This document shows positions 1 through 7,263 of a stretch of DNA of 22,951 nt, piece after piece (within the stretch, counting starts at the first letter, position 1; each line of letters opens with the position of its first letter). The position numbers and the translations under genes are program-made. The stretch lies in the NCBI GenBank assembly GCA_002717185.1, contig PBDC01000015.1:27291-50241 (forward strand). Direction: 5' to 3'. A model generated the notes under the pieces. The model did not search any database and was not told the DNA's origin. It saw only the letters and a program-made list of their open reading frames with translations. Origin of the DNA: Rhodospirillaceae bacterium. GTDB taxonomy: Bacteria > Pseudomonadota > Alphaproteobacteria > UBA8366 > GCA-2717185.

Positions 1-744
1 GCTGCAGAATTGCCGTTGTGTCGAATGCTAGGCGGTACAGTTGGTCCGGTGCGCGCATACAACAGCAATGGTCTGTGGTTGGGCGAGCCCGCAACGTTGA
101 AGGAAGAGGCAATCGAGTTACGGGACGAGGGTGCGTTCACGGGTCTCAAACTGCGGATGGGCCGGGACCGAGTTTCTGAGGATTTGGAGGCACTTGATGC
201 GGTGCGCGGTTCTGTCGGCGATGATATGCAGCTAATGGTAGATTTCAATCAGGGCCTTGATTTAGCGGAAGCTCTTACACGCTGTCATCGGATTGATGAT
301 TTGGGTCTAACCTGGATCGAGGAACCGATCCTGTACGATGATTATGACGGTTATGCAAAACTGAGCTCCGAACTGAAGACGCCAATTCAAATTGGCGAGA
401 ACTTCTATGGCCCGCGCGAATTGCACAAGGCGTTGCAGCGCAAGGCTTGCGACTTCGTGATGCCGGACTTCATGCGGATCGGTGGTGTGACCGGCTGGAT
501 CCGCGCGGCGGCTATTGCTGGCACCGCCGGAGTTCCCATATCTACGCATCTTTACCCCGAAGTCGGCGCCCACGTCATGCGCGTCTCGGAAACAGCCCAT
601 TGGCTAGAATGGCAGGATTGGGCGAATCCGGTCTTACAGGAACCCTATGAATTGAAAGGGGGCAATCTATGCATTCCGGACAAACCTGGGTTAGGTCTTG
701 ATTGGAATGAGGATCTGATCGCTGCGAATTTATACGATGGCTAA
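1..744 (+). CDS. Mandelate racemase-type enolase-superfamily enzyme, 5'-truncated by the window edge
   Basis: The reading frame is open from base 1 and the first residues (AAELPLCRMLGG) match the region just before the barrel of enolase-superfamily proteins, so the gene starts upstream; 247 residues are visible. Numbered from base 1, the residues are K50-x-R52, metal ligands D81, E107 and E133, the D156/H183 dyad and E203. The spacings 52-81-107-133-156-183-203 equal those of mandelate racemase K166-D195-E221-E247-D270-H297-E317, so the MR subgroup is firm. The second Lys of the usual K-x-K is Arg here. By family knowledge it abstracts a proton alpha to a carboxylate using Mg2+, most often as an acid-sugar dehydratase or racemase; the substrate cannot be read. 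It is probably cytoplasmic. Its stop codon overlaps that of the convergent dioxygenase gene (741-744). Confidence 0.9.
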   Translation, partial: AAELPLCRMLGGTVGPVRAYNSNGLWLGEPATLKEEAIELRDEGAFTGLKLRMGRDRVSEDLEALDAVRGSVGDDMQLMVDFNQGLDLAEALTRCHRIDDLGLTWIEEPILYDDYDGYAKLSSELKTPIQIGENFYGPRELHKALQRKACDFVMPDFMRIGGVTGWIRAAAIAGTAGVPISTHLYPEVGAHVMRVSETAHWLEWQDWANPVLQEPYELKGGNLCIPDKPGLGLDWNEDLIAANLYDG

Positions 745-1586
745 AAGGGTACTGTTCCCTTCACCGTTGTGCGCCACATAAGGCGCCGCTGTGGCAGATT
801 GTAGTCCTGTATCGCCTTGTGCTGCGCTGTGCAATTGTCCCAGACGACCACGTCCCCAACCCGCCAGCGATGGCGATAGACGAATTCAGGCCGCGTGATG
901 TGGTCTGCCAGTGCTCCGATGAGCGACAGGGCTTCGTCGTTGTTCAAACCAACTATGCCGGTGCAATCGTTGCGCATCACGTAAAGGCCCTTGCGCCCGG
1001 TACGCGGATGGGTACGCACGATTGGGTGCTCAATCGGTGGGTACTGCGCAATTGTTTCTGGGCTAATAGGTCTGCCGCGCTTACGTCCCTGGAAGTCAAA
1101 GACCCCTTTCAGATCGGTAATTCGGTGTTGCATTGTTTCTGGCAATGCGTCCCAGGCAGCGGCGGTGTTGGCAAATTCTGTGTCGCCGAGGGGTAATCCT
1201 TCGATTTCAGGAACTTCGATCGCGTGCAGCATTGTGGCTCTGGCTGGAACCTTGGCATACGACATGTCCGTATGCCATTCCGGCCCAGCTTTCGGTGTGC
1301 CGATGAAGCGCTCGTTTTCGACAATGTTGGAGATGAGATAGATTTCTGGGCTGCCGTCGATGCCAAAATCAGCTGCATTGTGGTTGATAGCGCATTCGCC
1401 GAAATGGCTGCTGAAGTTAACCTGTTGGGTTGGTGTGATCTTTTGTCCACGAAAAATGATAACACCATGTTTGTCGAATGCCGTTTCGATTTCGGTGAAA
1501 ATCGCATCTTCGAGTGGCTGTGAAAGGTCAACACCTGTAATTTCGGCGCCGAGGCCAGCGCCTGTTGGGAAAACCTCAACTGTCAT
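741..1586 (-). CDS. TauD/TfdA-family Fe(II)/2-oxoglutarate-dependent dioxygenase (third gene of operon)
   Basis: A 281-aa protein of the usual length for taurine/2,4-D-type dioxygenases. The Fe(II) facial triad is H105-x-D107 (in WHTDMSY) and H256 (in NCTAQHK). R272 (RRLMWR) lies 16 residues after H256, against 15 in TauD, and is the expected 2-oxoglutarate-binding Arg. The family couples 2-oxoglutarate decarboxylation to hydroxylation of a substrate, often releasing sulfite, an amine or an aldehyde; the substrate here is unknown. I chose the ATG at 1586 because it overlaps the upstream gene's stop as ATGA (1583-1586) and places the GLGAEITGVDL segment about 12 residues in, as in its paralogs. 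A longer frame to 1643 lies inside the previous gene and is unlikely. It is very similar in layout to its upstream neighbour (LGDTxFAxTAAAxDALP in both), suggesting tandem duplication. Confidence 0.92.
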   Translation of the reverse strand: MTVEVFPTGAGLGAEITGVDLSQPLEDAIFTEIETAFDKHGVIIFRGQKITPTQQVNFSSHFGECAINHNAADFGIDGSPEIYLISNIVENERFIGTPKAGPEWHTDMSYAKVPARATMLHAIEVPEIEGLPLGDTEFANTAAAWDALPETMQHRITDLKGVFDFQGRKRGRPISPETIAQYPPIEHPIVRTHPRTGRKGLYVMRNDCTGIVGLNNDEALSLIGALADHITRPEFVYRHRWRVGDVVVWDNCTAQHKAIQDYNLPQRRLMWRTTVKGTVPF

Positions 1587-2446
1587 GCCGATGCAGTTCC
1601 CCCAACGGTCATTCGCCACATCAAGCGGCGCTCCTGCGGCCATTTGTAATCAAAACTCGCTAAGTGCTGTACTGCGCAATTATCCCAGATCAGAATGTCG
1701 CCCGTCTGCCATTTGTGAATGTGCTGAAAGCATTCTTGGGGAATGGTCTCAGCCACTTCGTTGATTAACGTTACTGCTTCGTCGTCGTCCATACCTTCGA
1801 TGCCGATGCACTCTCCGGGGCTGACATAGAGGCATTTTCGTCCGGTAAAAGGGTGGGTGCGCACGAAGGGGTGACGTACCTTAGGTTGTTTCTTACGCGT
1901 ATCGTCCTGTTGAGTATGGGTACCTGTCTTTGCACGGCGCCCAAACACGTCGTGAACCACGGTAAGCCCCTCGATTTTGTTTTTCGTTTCGTCTGGCAGG
2001 GCATCGTAAGCTGCTGCGGTGCTGGCGAAAGTGGTGTCGCCCAGAATGATGCCGTCACGCACGGGGACTTCCACCGCGTAAAGTAAGGTCGCGCGTGGTG
2101 GCCGATCTGTATACGACATGTCGGTATGCCAAACCGCTCCAGCATCTGCGTGCCCGATATCCTGACCGTTCTCCTTAATATTTGAGACCAGAAAGATTTC
2201 CGGATAGCTCTTATGTGCAAAGTCTGACATGAAGATCTCTTCGACACTGCCGAAGCGTTTTGCAAATGCGATATATTCCTGTTCCGTCACCTTCTGCCCT
2301 CGCAGGCAGAGCACCGAACGCTCGTTGAATAGGTCCTCGATTTCAGAGAATGCATTGCTGTCTAACTCGTTAGAGATATCGAGCCCTTTGATTTCGGCAC
2401 CGATGACGGCGTCGGCGATAGTAACGCCCTGCTTGGTGGTTAAAAT
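1583..2446 (-). CDS. TauD/TfdA-family dioxygenase (second gene of operon), apparent ATT start
   Basis: A 287-aa protein if read from 2446. The facial triad is H107-x-D109 (WHTDMSY) and H261 (NCAVQH), and R278 (RRLMWR) is the expected 2-oxoglutarate ligand. The paralogs begin 12-13 residues before the GAEI segment. The only initiation-like codon at the matching place is ATT at 2446-2444, preceded at six bases by AGGGAGA and overlapping the upstream gene's end in ATTTTAA. No ATG, GTG or TTG lies there. The nearest ATG (2536) would add 30 residues rich in Pro, Arg and His that read like out-of-frame sequence, and would overlap the previous gene by 97 bp. ATT initiation is known but rare (for example infC), so either the start is non-standard or the long form is used. 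The catalytic residues are intact and it is probably functional. Substrate unknown. Confidence 0.88.
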   Translation of the reverse strand: MLTTKQGVTIADAVIGAEIKGLDISNELDSNAFSEIEDLFNERSVLCLRGQKVTEQEYIAFAKRFGSVEEIFMSDFAHKSYPEIFLVSNIKENGQDIGHADAGAVWHTDMSYTDRPPRATLLYAVEVPVRDGIILGDTTFASTAAAYDALPDETKNKIEGLTVVHDVFGRRAKTGTHTQQDDTRKKQPKVRHPFVRTHPFTGRKCLYVSPGECIGIEGMDDDEAVTLINEVAETIPQECFQHIHKWQTGDILIWDNCAVQHLASFDYKWPQERRLMWRMTVGGTASA

Positions 2447-3288
2447 GGCGCGTCTCCCTGGATTGTTGTGCGGTGCATGTGGCGGATATAGGTCGGGTCG
2501 TCTAGGCGCGTTAGGTCCGCAATGTGCAGGGCACAACGGTTATCCCAAAAAGTAAGATCGCCTTCATGCCAGTTGTGGAAGTAAGTCAAGGATGGTTGGG
2601 CACAATGCGCGAATAACTGGGATAATATGGCATCCGACTCGTCTTCCGGCATTCCTTCAATGCCGGTTGTGTGCTGTTCATTCGCGAAAACTGATTTACG
2701 GCCTGTCTCAGGATGCGTTCGGATAATTGGGTGAGAGACGGGCGGTGTTTTCGCTTTCTGCGCATCGTTGAGCGTTCGCCGAAAGGTTTGCTTTGCGTTG
2801 TTGCGCCCAGCCAGGAAGATACCTCGTTTTCCGTCGATTGCCTGCTTTAGAGAACCAGGCAAAGTCTCATACGCTCGGTACATATTGGAGAACCCGGTAT
2901 TGCCGCCTTCCTCCGGAATTTCGATGCCATATAACATTGACCCAAGTGATGGTTTTTTGCGATAGGAAATGTCTGAATGCCATTTTGGGCCACCGTCGGG
3001 AAGGCCTATATAATTCCCCTTCTTCCGTCGGGTCGACACCAACAAGATCTCTGGGTGATCTGACAGTACAGCATCGTCCGCGGGATGAATGTCGAGCGGT
3101 CCGAAGCGTTGTGAAAATGCTATGTGTTGCTTCGGTGTTAGTTTTTGGCCGCGAAAAACCAGTACCAGATATTCGAGATGCGCACGGTGCACAGCGTTGA
3201 AGGTCGTCTTCTCAAGAGGCTTGGACAGGTCAAGGCCTATGATCTCAGCGCCAAGTGCTTCGGATAGCGGATTTAGAGTGAATGACAT
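2440..3288 (-). CDS. TauD/TfdA-family dioxygenase (first gene of operon)
   Basis: A 282-aa Fe(II)/2-oxoglutarate dioxygenase. The triad is H104-x-D106 (KWHSDISY) and H255 (CALHIAD), with R273 (MHR) as the likely 2-oxoglutarate ligand. It is more divergent than the two downstream paralogs: HSDISY replaces HTDMSY, and the loop after it (EEGGNTGFSNMYRAYETLP) resembles classical TauD/TfdA proteins. I chose ATG 3288, which gives the same N-terminal length as its paralogs; a TTG at 3300 would add only four residues, and neither start has a strong Shine-Dalgarno. The end overlaps the start region of the next dioxygenase, so the three genes are probably one transcript started in the 3289-3833 gap. 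Substrate unknown; three intact paralogs in a row suggest related but different substrates. Confidence 0.92.
   Translation of the reverse strand: MSFTLNPLSEALGAEIIGLDLSKPLEKTTFNAVHRAHLEYLVLVFRGQKLTPKQHIAFSQRFGPLDIHPADDAVLSDHPEILLVSTRRKKGNYIGLPDGGPKWHSDISYRKKPSLGSMLYGIEIPEEGGNTGFSNMYRAYETLPGSLKQAIDGKRGIFLAGRNNAKQTFRRTLNDAQKAKTPPVSHPIIRTHPETGRKSVFANEQHTTGIEGMPEDESDAILSQLFAHCAQPSLTYFHNWHEGDLTFWDNRCALHIADLTRLDDPTYIRHMHRTTIQGDAPF
2453..2459 (-). promoter_or_regulatory. Ribosome binding site supporting the ATT start at 2446
   Basis: The minus strand reads AGGGAGA here, six bases before ATT at 2446-2444. It lies inside the last codons of the preceding dioxygenase gene. This is the feature that favours the short form of the middle dioxygenase. 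Confidence 0.4.
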
Positions 3289-3432
3289 TTTGGTCAGCAA
3301 TCTTGGTGTCTATATGTGCCGATTTTGCCATATGCTGTCTCGCATCGCCAAATACCGCATGATCGTTCGCCAGTTTCATACAAAAATTTCTCAGCGGAAT
3401 TCTTTTGCCTTTTTTGTGGCCAATTGCGTTGG

Positions 3433-3446
3433 CACGCGCCGGCGTG
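3433..3446. repeat. Short inverted repeat in the dioxygenase-operon upstream region
   Basis: CACGC and GCGTG flank a four-base spacer (GCCG). It lies about 145 bp upstream of the first dioxygenase start and next to an AT-rich stretch, so it could be an operator for a repressor. Equally it could be chance, given only five bases per arm. Confidence 0.25.
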
Positions 3447-3456
3447 AAGTAAAATT

Positions 3457-3615
3457 GTGAAGAATATTTATGGCCGAAAAAATCTAAACGAAGATCATTT
3501 TTTTTCAGGCAAATTAGGTATTTGCTTTTGCCTTAAAGCCGTCGGTGTGCTCGATCATGAAGGCGCCAGATTTCCAACGGGGAAAGCAATAGAAGCAAAT
3601 AATCTGAGGCGCTGA
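3457..3615 (+). CDS. Doubtful 52-aa open frame in the gap
   Basis: This frame runs from GTG 3457 to TGA 3613-3615. It contains a stretch of ordinary-looking composition (AVGVLDHEGARFPTGKAIEA). No Shine-Dalgarno precedes the GTG, and I recognise no family. It may be a relic of a lost gene, a small protein, or simply chance open sequence. Confidence 0.15.
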   Translation: MKNIYGRKNLNEDHFFSGKLGICFCLKAVGVLDHEGARFPTGKAIEANNLRR

Positions 3616-3833
3616 GGCTCTATGACTTTGAGGACAATGCCATCGTCAGCCAAAAGTGCCAATATTTATGCAGAAGACAGTGCAAACGGGTAGGCTCGAT
3701 CTCAAATTCCAGTTCTATTTTTACGCATCGAAACAGTATTTGTCTTCTGGTCATAATCTAACTGTCGTGAGGGACATAGAAACTTTATGGTCGTATCGCT
3801 AAAAACGACAGATTATCCGCGCGCCGTATAGGT

Positions 3834-5159
3834 ATGCCAAATCAGATTGATCGTAACACGTCGCTGCCGGGCTACTACCCCTCGCATTGGCCGGTAGAGT
3901 GTGGCGGTAACCGCCGACAGAAAGCGGCGCATGGTGACTTGGAGGCGAAGGGTTCTTTACCAGTAGTCAAAACGGTTACGAATGGCCGGTGGAATGTGAT
4001 GACTGTCTGGCGTGGTTCGAGCGAACTCTTTCTCGGAGGTACAATGCCGGCCTTCACAGGAGCTCCCCCCTATGGCTGGCTTCAACGTCTTGACATCGAA
4101 ACCTTGGACGTGATCGCTGAATCGCCGCAATTGCCCTGTGGTGACCATGTTTGGTGTGGTGCAATCGCGGCGCATGCCAATGGATCAATCTACAAGGTCA
4201 ACGGCAGTTACCTGCATCGGCTAGACACTGATTGTCAGGTGCTTGTGGAACGAAAACTGCCAGTGGACCAAGCGCATAACGGGCTTCTGATTTTGTCGGA
4301 TGGAACAATTGTAACCAAGGATTTGAGATTAACAGGGCAGGGTTCATCGACCATCACGCGCCTCGAGCCGGAAACGTTAGAGCTATTGGGACCACCACTC
4401 ACCTTGCCGGAAGGGTCGATGGGTCGCATTGCGAGCGATCTTACAGACGACGGCGAGTACATCTATATTCCGGGAATTGAGCGGATCTGGCGCATCGAAG
4501 TTGAACAGGATGAGCTGTCAATCGATGATAACTGGGCGCCGAGGTACCGGACGGAAGGAGGCGAGCAAGGCTTGTCCTGGGATGGCTGTATATCCGACGG
4601 TGCCCTCTGGCTAATGGACAATGGTGACATAGATGCCCTGCGAGCAATTTTTGGCAGGTATCCCAATGGACGTTTCGATGAACCGAGCGCGATGCTTAGC
4701 TGGCGCCGACCTGCGCCCTGGTCCGGTCCACAGCGGCTTCTCAAGGTTTCATTGGAAAGTGGCGAGATCGAAACTATCGTCCCCTTTGGCACGCCGGGTG
4801 GTGGCATTATCGCCCCTCCCGTCAATATACCCGAACACAACACCTGCATTGTTTGGGACAGTGTTAATGGCGGCTTGGCTGGTGTGGCAACGGACGAGGC
4901 AACGCTAAGCGTCCGCTGGACCTTAGATGCACGGCCGTCGATGCAACCGGTGGTGTTCCCAAAGAGCGGCGAGTTGGTCATCAACGACTACAAAACTGGC
5001 GATGATCAAATCATTGTCGTTGATATCTCGACAGGCGATGTACTGAGCCGCGTTAGTCTTGGCTCGCGGGTTGCCAATGGAATGTTTCTGACAGCGGGGA
5101 CCGAGCGCGATGTTTATTATTGTTCAACTTTGGCAGTCAGCCGCATTCAATGGCAGTAG
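3834..5159 (+). CDS. Unrecognised 441-aa protein with beta-propeller-like repeats
   Basis: I do not recognise the family. The protein is rich in beta-type segments with a loosely repeated pattern of an Arg/Val-hydrophobic-acidic strand, then Thr/Gly turn, then strand: RLDIETLDVI (85-94), RLDTDCQVLV (129-138), RLEPETLELL (176-185), RIEVEQDEL (220-228), VSLESGEIET (305-314), VDISTGDVLSR (396-406). This spacing of 40-60 residues suits a six- or seven-bladed propeller such as SMP-30, PQQ-like or WD40-like folds. There is no signal peptide or membrane segment, so it is probably cytoplasmic. ATG 3834 is used; the AGG three bases before it is a poor ribosome site, and the N-terminal 40 residues (PSHWPVECGGNRRQ) look genuine. 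It stands alone between the dioxygenases and a convergent amidohydrolase; a lactonase- or sensor-like role is only a guess. Confidence 0.75.
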   Translation: MPNQIDRNTSLPGYYPSHWPVECGGNRRQKAAHGDLEAKGSLPVVKTVTNGRWNVMTVWRGSSELFLGGTMPAFTGAPPYGWLQRLDIETLDVIAESPQLPCGDHVWCGAIAAHANGSIYKVNGSYLHRLDTDCQVLVERKLPVDQAHNGLLILSDGTIVTKDLRLTGQGSSTITRLEPETLELLGPPLTLPEGSMGRIASDLTDDGEYIYIPGIERIWRIEVEQDELSIDDNWAPRYRTEGGEQGLSWDGCISDGALWLMDNGDIDALRAIFGRYPNGRFDEPSAMLSWRRPAPWSGPQRLLKVSLESGEIETIVPFGTPGGGIIAPPVNIPEHNTCIVWDSVNGGLAGVATDEATLSVRWTLDARPSMQPVVFPKSGELVINDYKTGDDQIIVVDISTGDVLSRVSLGSRVANGMFLTAGTERDVYYCSTLAVSRIQWQ

Positions 5160-5260
5160 TTTTGCCTCACCGATTTCTGTCTACAATCCATTATGGCGGG
5201 TTGAAACAGTGTCTAGAAATGCCAGCCGGTCATGGTTGTGCTGCTAAAACGGATCAGTTT

Positions 5261-5339
5261 TTCCGTCCTAGACAGCTGGCACCGACTGCACTAGTGATAA
5301 TGTGATGGCTGCCTTTTTGGTCAAAGTCCAGGACGGGAA
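5261..5339. repeat. Inverted repeat between convergent genes
   Basis: TTCCGTCCTAGAC (5261-5273) and GTCCAGGACGGGAA (5326-5339) are near-complementary (GTC-Y-AGGACGG core) with about 50 bases between. It sits in the 207-bp space between the propeller-like gene and the amidohydrolase, which face each other. A long-loop bidirectional terminator or a transcript-processing hairpin is possible. No U-tract follows. Confidence 0.3.
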
Positions 5340-5366
5340 AGTTTCCTTTGGCTTCTGCTGTTACGT

Positions 5367-7073
5367 TTAAGCCCGTCCCAGTGGTCCGCGTAAAAGTTGC
5401 CCAGGCAGAGCGCCCGTGTGTTGGTTTTCTTTTAGCACAGTCTGGCCGGCCACGATTGTTGCCAGCATACCAGCAGCATATTGCTTCAGGCGCTTGGAGC
5501 CAGAGGGTAGATCGTGCACCACTTCCGGCATGCGTGGTTCGACTGCATCAGGATCGAAGATAGTGATATCGGCGGTCATGCCTTCGCGCAGTAAACCACG
5601 ATCGTGGAAGCCCCAATGAGTGGACGTGTCGTACGTGATCATCCGCACGGCTTGTTCTAAGGTGAAGGCTTCCTTCTCGCGCACCCAATGGCTCAGGAGA
5701 TGCGTCTGCAACGAGCTGTCCATTATCTGTGATACATGCGCGCCGGAGTCGGAGAAAGTGACCGTAGACCGCGGGTGTTTCATTAGCTCTAGTGCGTCGT
5801 CCTGGTTTTCGTTTGCAAGTGGTTGCCGGAAAAAGGCCTTGAGGTCGTGTTCGATAGCAATTTCGACCATAGCTGCCGCCGGGGTAATGCCACGTTCCTG
5901 AGCAATCTGCTCGAGGCTGGGGTGCGGCAGGCGGATCTTGTCGACATGATAGAACATGTCCCATTCGGGTGGCCGCGCTTCTGCGCCAACGATTTCTGGA
6001 CCGTCATAAGGTTTATCGGCCACTTCGATCAGCTTGCGCTTCAGTTCAGCGTCGTTCTTCAGTTTATGTAGCTGCTCATCAATTGGCAGCTTGCGGAAGT
6101 CTTTCCAGATTTCCCAATTGTCGAATGGTGTCGCTGTCTCGAAGGAGAGTATCGAGTTGATTTCACGGCTGTGCACCTGGGTCCAGATGCGCGCACCTTG
6201 CTGATTTTCCTCTTCGATGATTTCGTAGAGGGCCTTCCACTGGCCGGGATATTTTTTTCGGCTCAGGCTGCCGAAGGTAATAGGTCGGCCGCTTTTCTTA
6301 GAAAGCTCGCCGAGACTACGATAGACACCCATCATTTTCTGGATATCGCCGCGTTCCATAGCTAGCTGAAAGATGCCGGCACCGGTCTCACCCATCGCCA
6401 TAACGATGTCGCGAACTTCTTCATCGGTGCCCAGACGGCTAGCGACAAAGCGGTCATCAGACGTCAGATGACTTGGGCTACGCGAGGTAGAGAAGCCCAT
6501 CGCCCCGGCCGTAACTGCTTCCTTCACCGCGTTTTTCATCTTTTCGAGGTCGTCGTCGGTCGCGTCCTCTTCGAAAGCTCGCTCGCCCATCACATAAGTG
6601 CGCAGGGCTGAGTGGCCTATATAGCCTGCATAATTGATGCCCTTAGGCATCTTGTCCACGGCAGCCATGTATTCCGGATAGGTCTCCCAATCCCAATTGA
6701 TACCTTCCAGCATGGCGCTGCGCGAAATGTCTTCCGCGCGCTCCAAATTACGAAAGACGTAGTCGGCCTCGCTTTCACGGCAAGGGGCCAATGTGAACCC
6801 ACAATTGCCCATGACCGTCGTTGTCACGCCGTGATAGCAGGAGCAACTGCCAAGTTGATCCCAAAAAACCTGCGCGTCCATATGGGTGTGGCCATCGACG
6901 AAACCTGGGGTCACCACATGGCCTTCAGCGTCGATCGTTTCTTCGGTTATCTCGCCATTGATGCGACCGATTTTTGCAATCTTCCCATCCTTGACGCCAA
7001 CGTCACCGCGATAGCGCGCGCCACCCGATCCATCAACGATCATGCCGTTCTTGACCACCAGGTCGTAGCTCAT
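5367..7073 (-). CDS. N-acyl-D-amino-acid deacylase / D-aminoacylase-like amidohydrolase
   Basis: A 568-aa protein of the amidohydrolase superfamily, D-aminoacylase branch. The N-terminal beta-sandwich (LVVKNGMIVDGSG) leads into GFVDGHTHMD with H62-x-H64, then MGNCGFTLAPC with C91, a bridging metal ligand in D-aminoacylase. GAMGFSTSR is at 190-198, WTQVHSRE has H301, and VTFSDSGAH has the catalytic D442. The C-terminal segment (LREGMTADITIFDP) closes the sandwich. The family hydrolyses N-acyl-D-amino acids and related amides or cyclic ureides in the cytoplasm, using zinc. It is longer than classical D-aminoacylase (about 480 aa), matching the ~570-aa subgroup of unproven substrate. ATG 7073 has AAGGGA just upstream; 11 extra in-frame residues to 7106 are unlikely. 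It stands alone and is divergent from the exporter pair. Confidence 0.9.
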   Translation of the reverse strand: MSYDLVVKNGMIVDGSGGARYRGDVGVKDGKIAKIGRINGEITEETIDAEGHVVTPGFVDGHTHMDAQVFWDQLGSCSCYHGVTTTVMGNCGFTLAPCRESEADYVFRNLERAEDISRSAMLEGINWDWETYPEYMAAVDKMPKGINYAGYIGHSALRTYVMGERAFEEDATDDDLEKMKNAVKEAVTAGAMGFSTSRSPSHLTSDDRFVASRLGTDEEVRDIVMAMGETGAGIFQLAMERGDIQKMMGVYRSLGELSKKSGRPITFGSLSRKKYPGQWKALYEIIEEENQQGARIWTQVHSREINSILSFETATPFDNWEIWKDFRKLPIDEQLHKLKNDAELKRKLIEVADKPYDGPEIVGAEARPPEWDMFYHVDKIRLPHPSLEQIAQERGITPAAAMVEIAIEHDLKAFFRQPLANENQDDALELMKHPRSTVTFSDSGAHVSQIMDSSLQTHLLSHWVREKEAFTLEQAVRMITYDTSTHWGFHDRGLLREGMTADITIFDPDAVEPRMPEVVHDLPSGSKRLKQYAAGMLATIVAGQTVLKENQHTGALPGQLLRGPLGRA

Positions 7074-7263
7074 TTTTGTTCCCTTTTCGCGAAGGCCTAC
7101 GTGCAATTTCGGAGTAATTGTGGCATTTGGGGGCGCCGCCGTCCAATTGCGGCCAATTGTCCCCTTTGAGCCGGCCTATTTTCTAACGCGTCTGCAAATC
7201 GTACACTTTACTAAATTCCAGCGGTTCGGTTGTCTGTCACCGAGCCGGATTGATTAGAAATTT
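7074..7263. promoter_or_regulatory. Divergent promoter region with phased CAATTG pair and a leader hairpin
   Basis: This 190-bp space lies between the amidohydrolase (-) and the HlyD-type gene (+). Two copies of CCAATTG (7143-7149 and 7153-7159) lie exactly ten bases apart, one helical turn, as an operator pair might. CGGTTCGG (7222-7229) and CCGAGCCG (7240-7247) can form an eight-pair stem with one G-U, ending 16 bases before the HlyD-type start. No clear -35/-10 could be assigned. Confidence 0.4.

Larger units (their letters stand above)
3289..3833. other. 545-bp gap upstream of the dioxygenase operon and the propeller-like gene
   Basis: This divergent gap must hold the promoters of the minus-strand dioxygenase operon and probably of the plus-strand gene at 3834. 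I see no RNA gene, transposon end or long conserved ORF. It holds a GC-rich inverted repeat at 3433-3446, AT-rich sequence at 3451-3500, and one short open frame (3457-3615). No confident -35/-10 pair could be fixed by eye. Confidence 0.5.

Noticed and set aside
819..1764. Long plus-strand open frames lying across the dioxygenase genes
   Set aside because: They are opposite-strand shadows: the minus-strand frames carry full catalytic motifs and the plus-strand ones none.
2447..2536. 30-residue N-terminal extension of the middle dioxygenase from ATG 2536
   Set aside because: Pro/Arg/His-rich, no paralog similarity, and it overlaps the previous gene by 97 bp. Kept only as an alternative.
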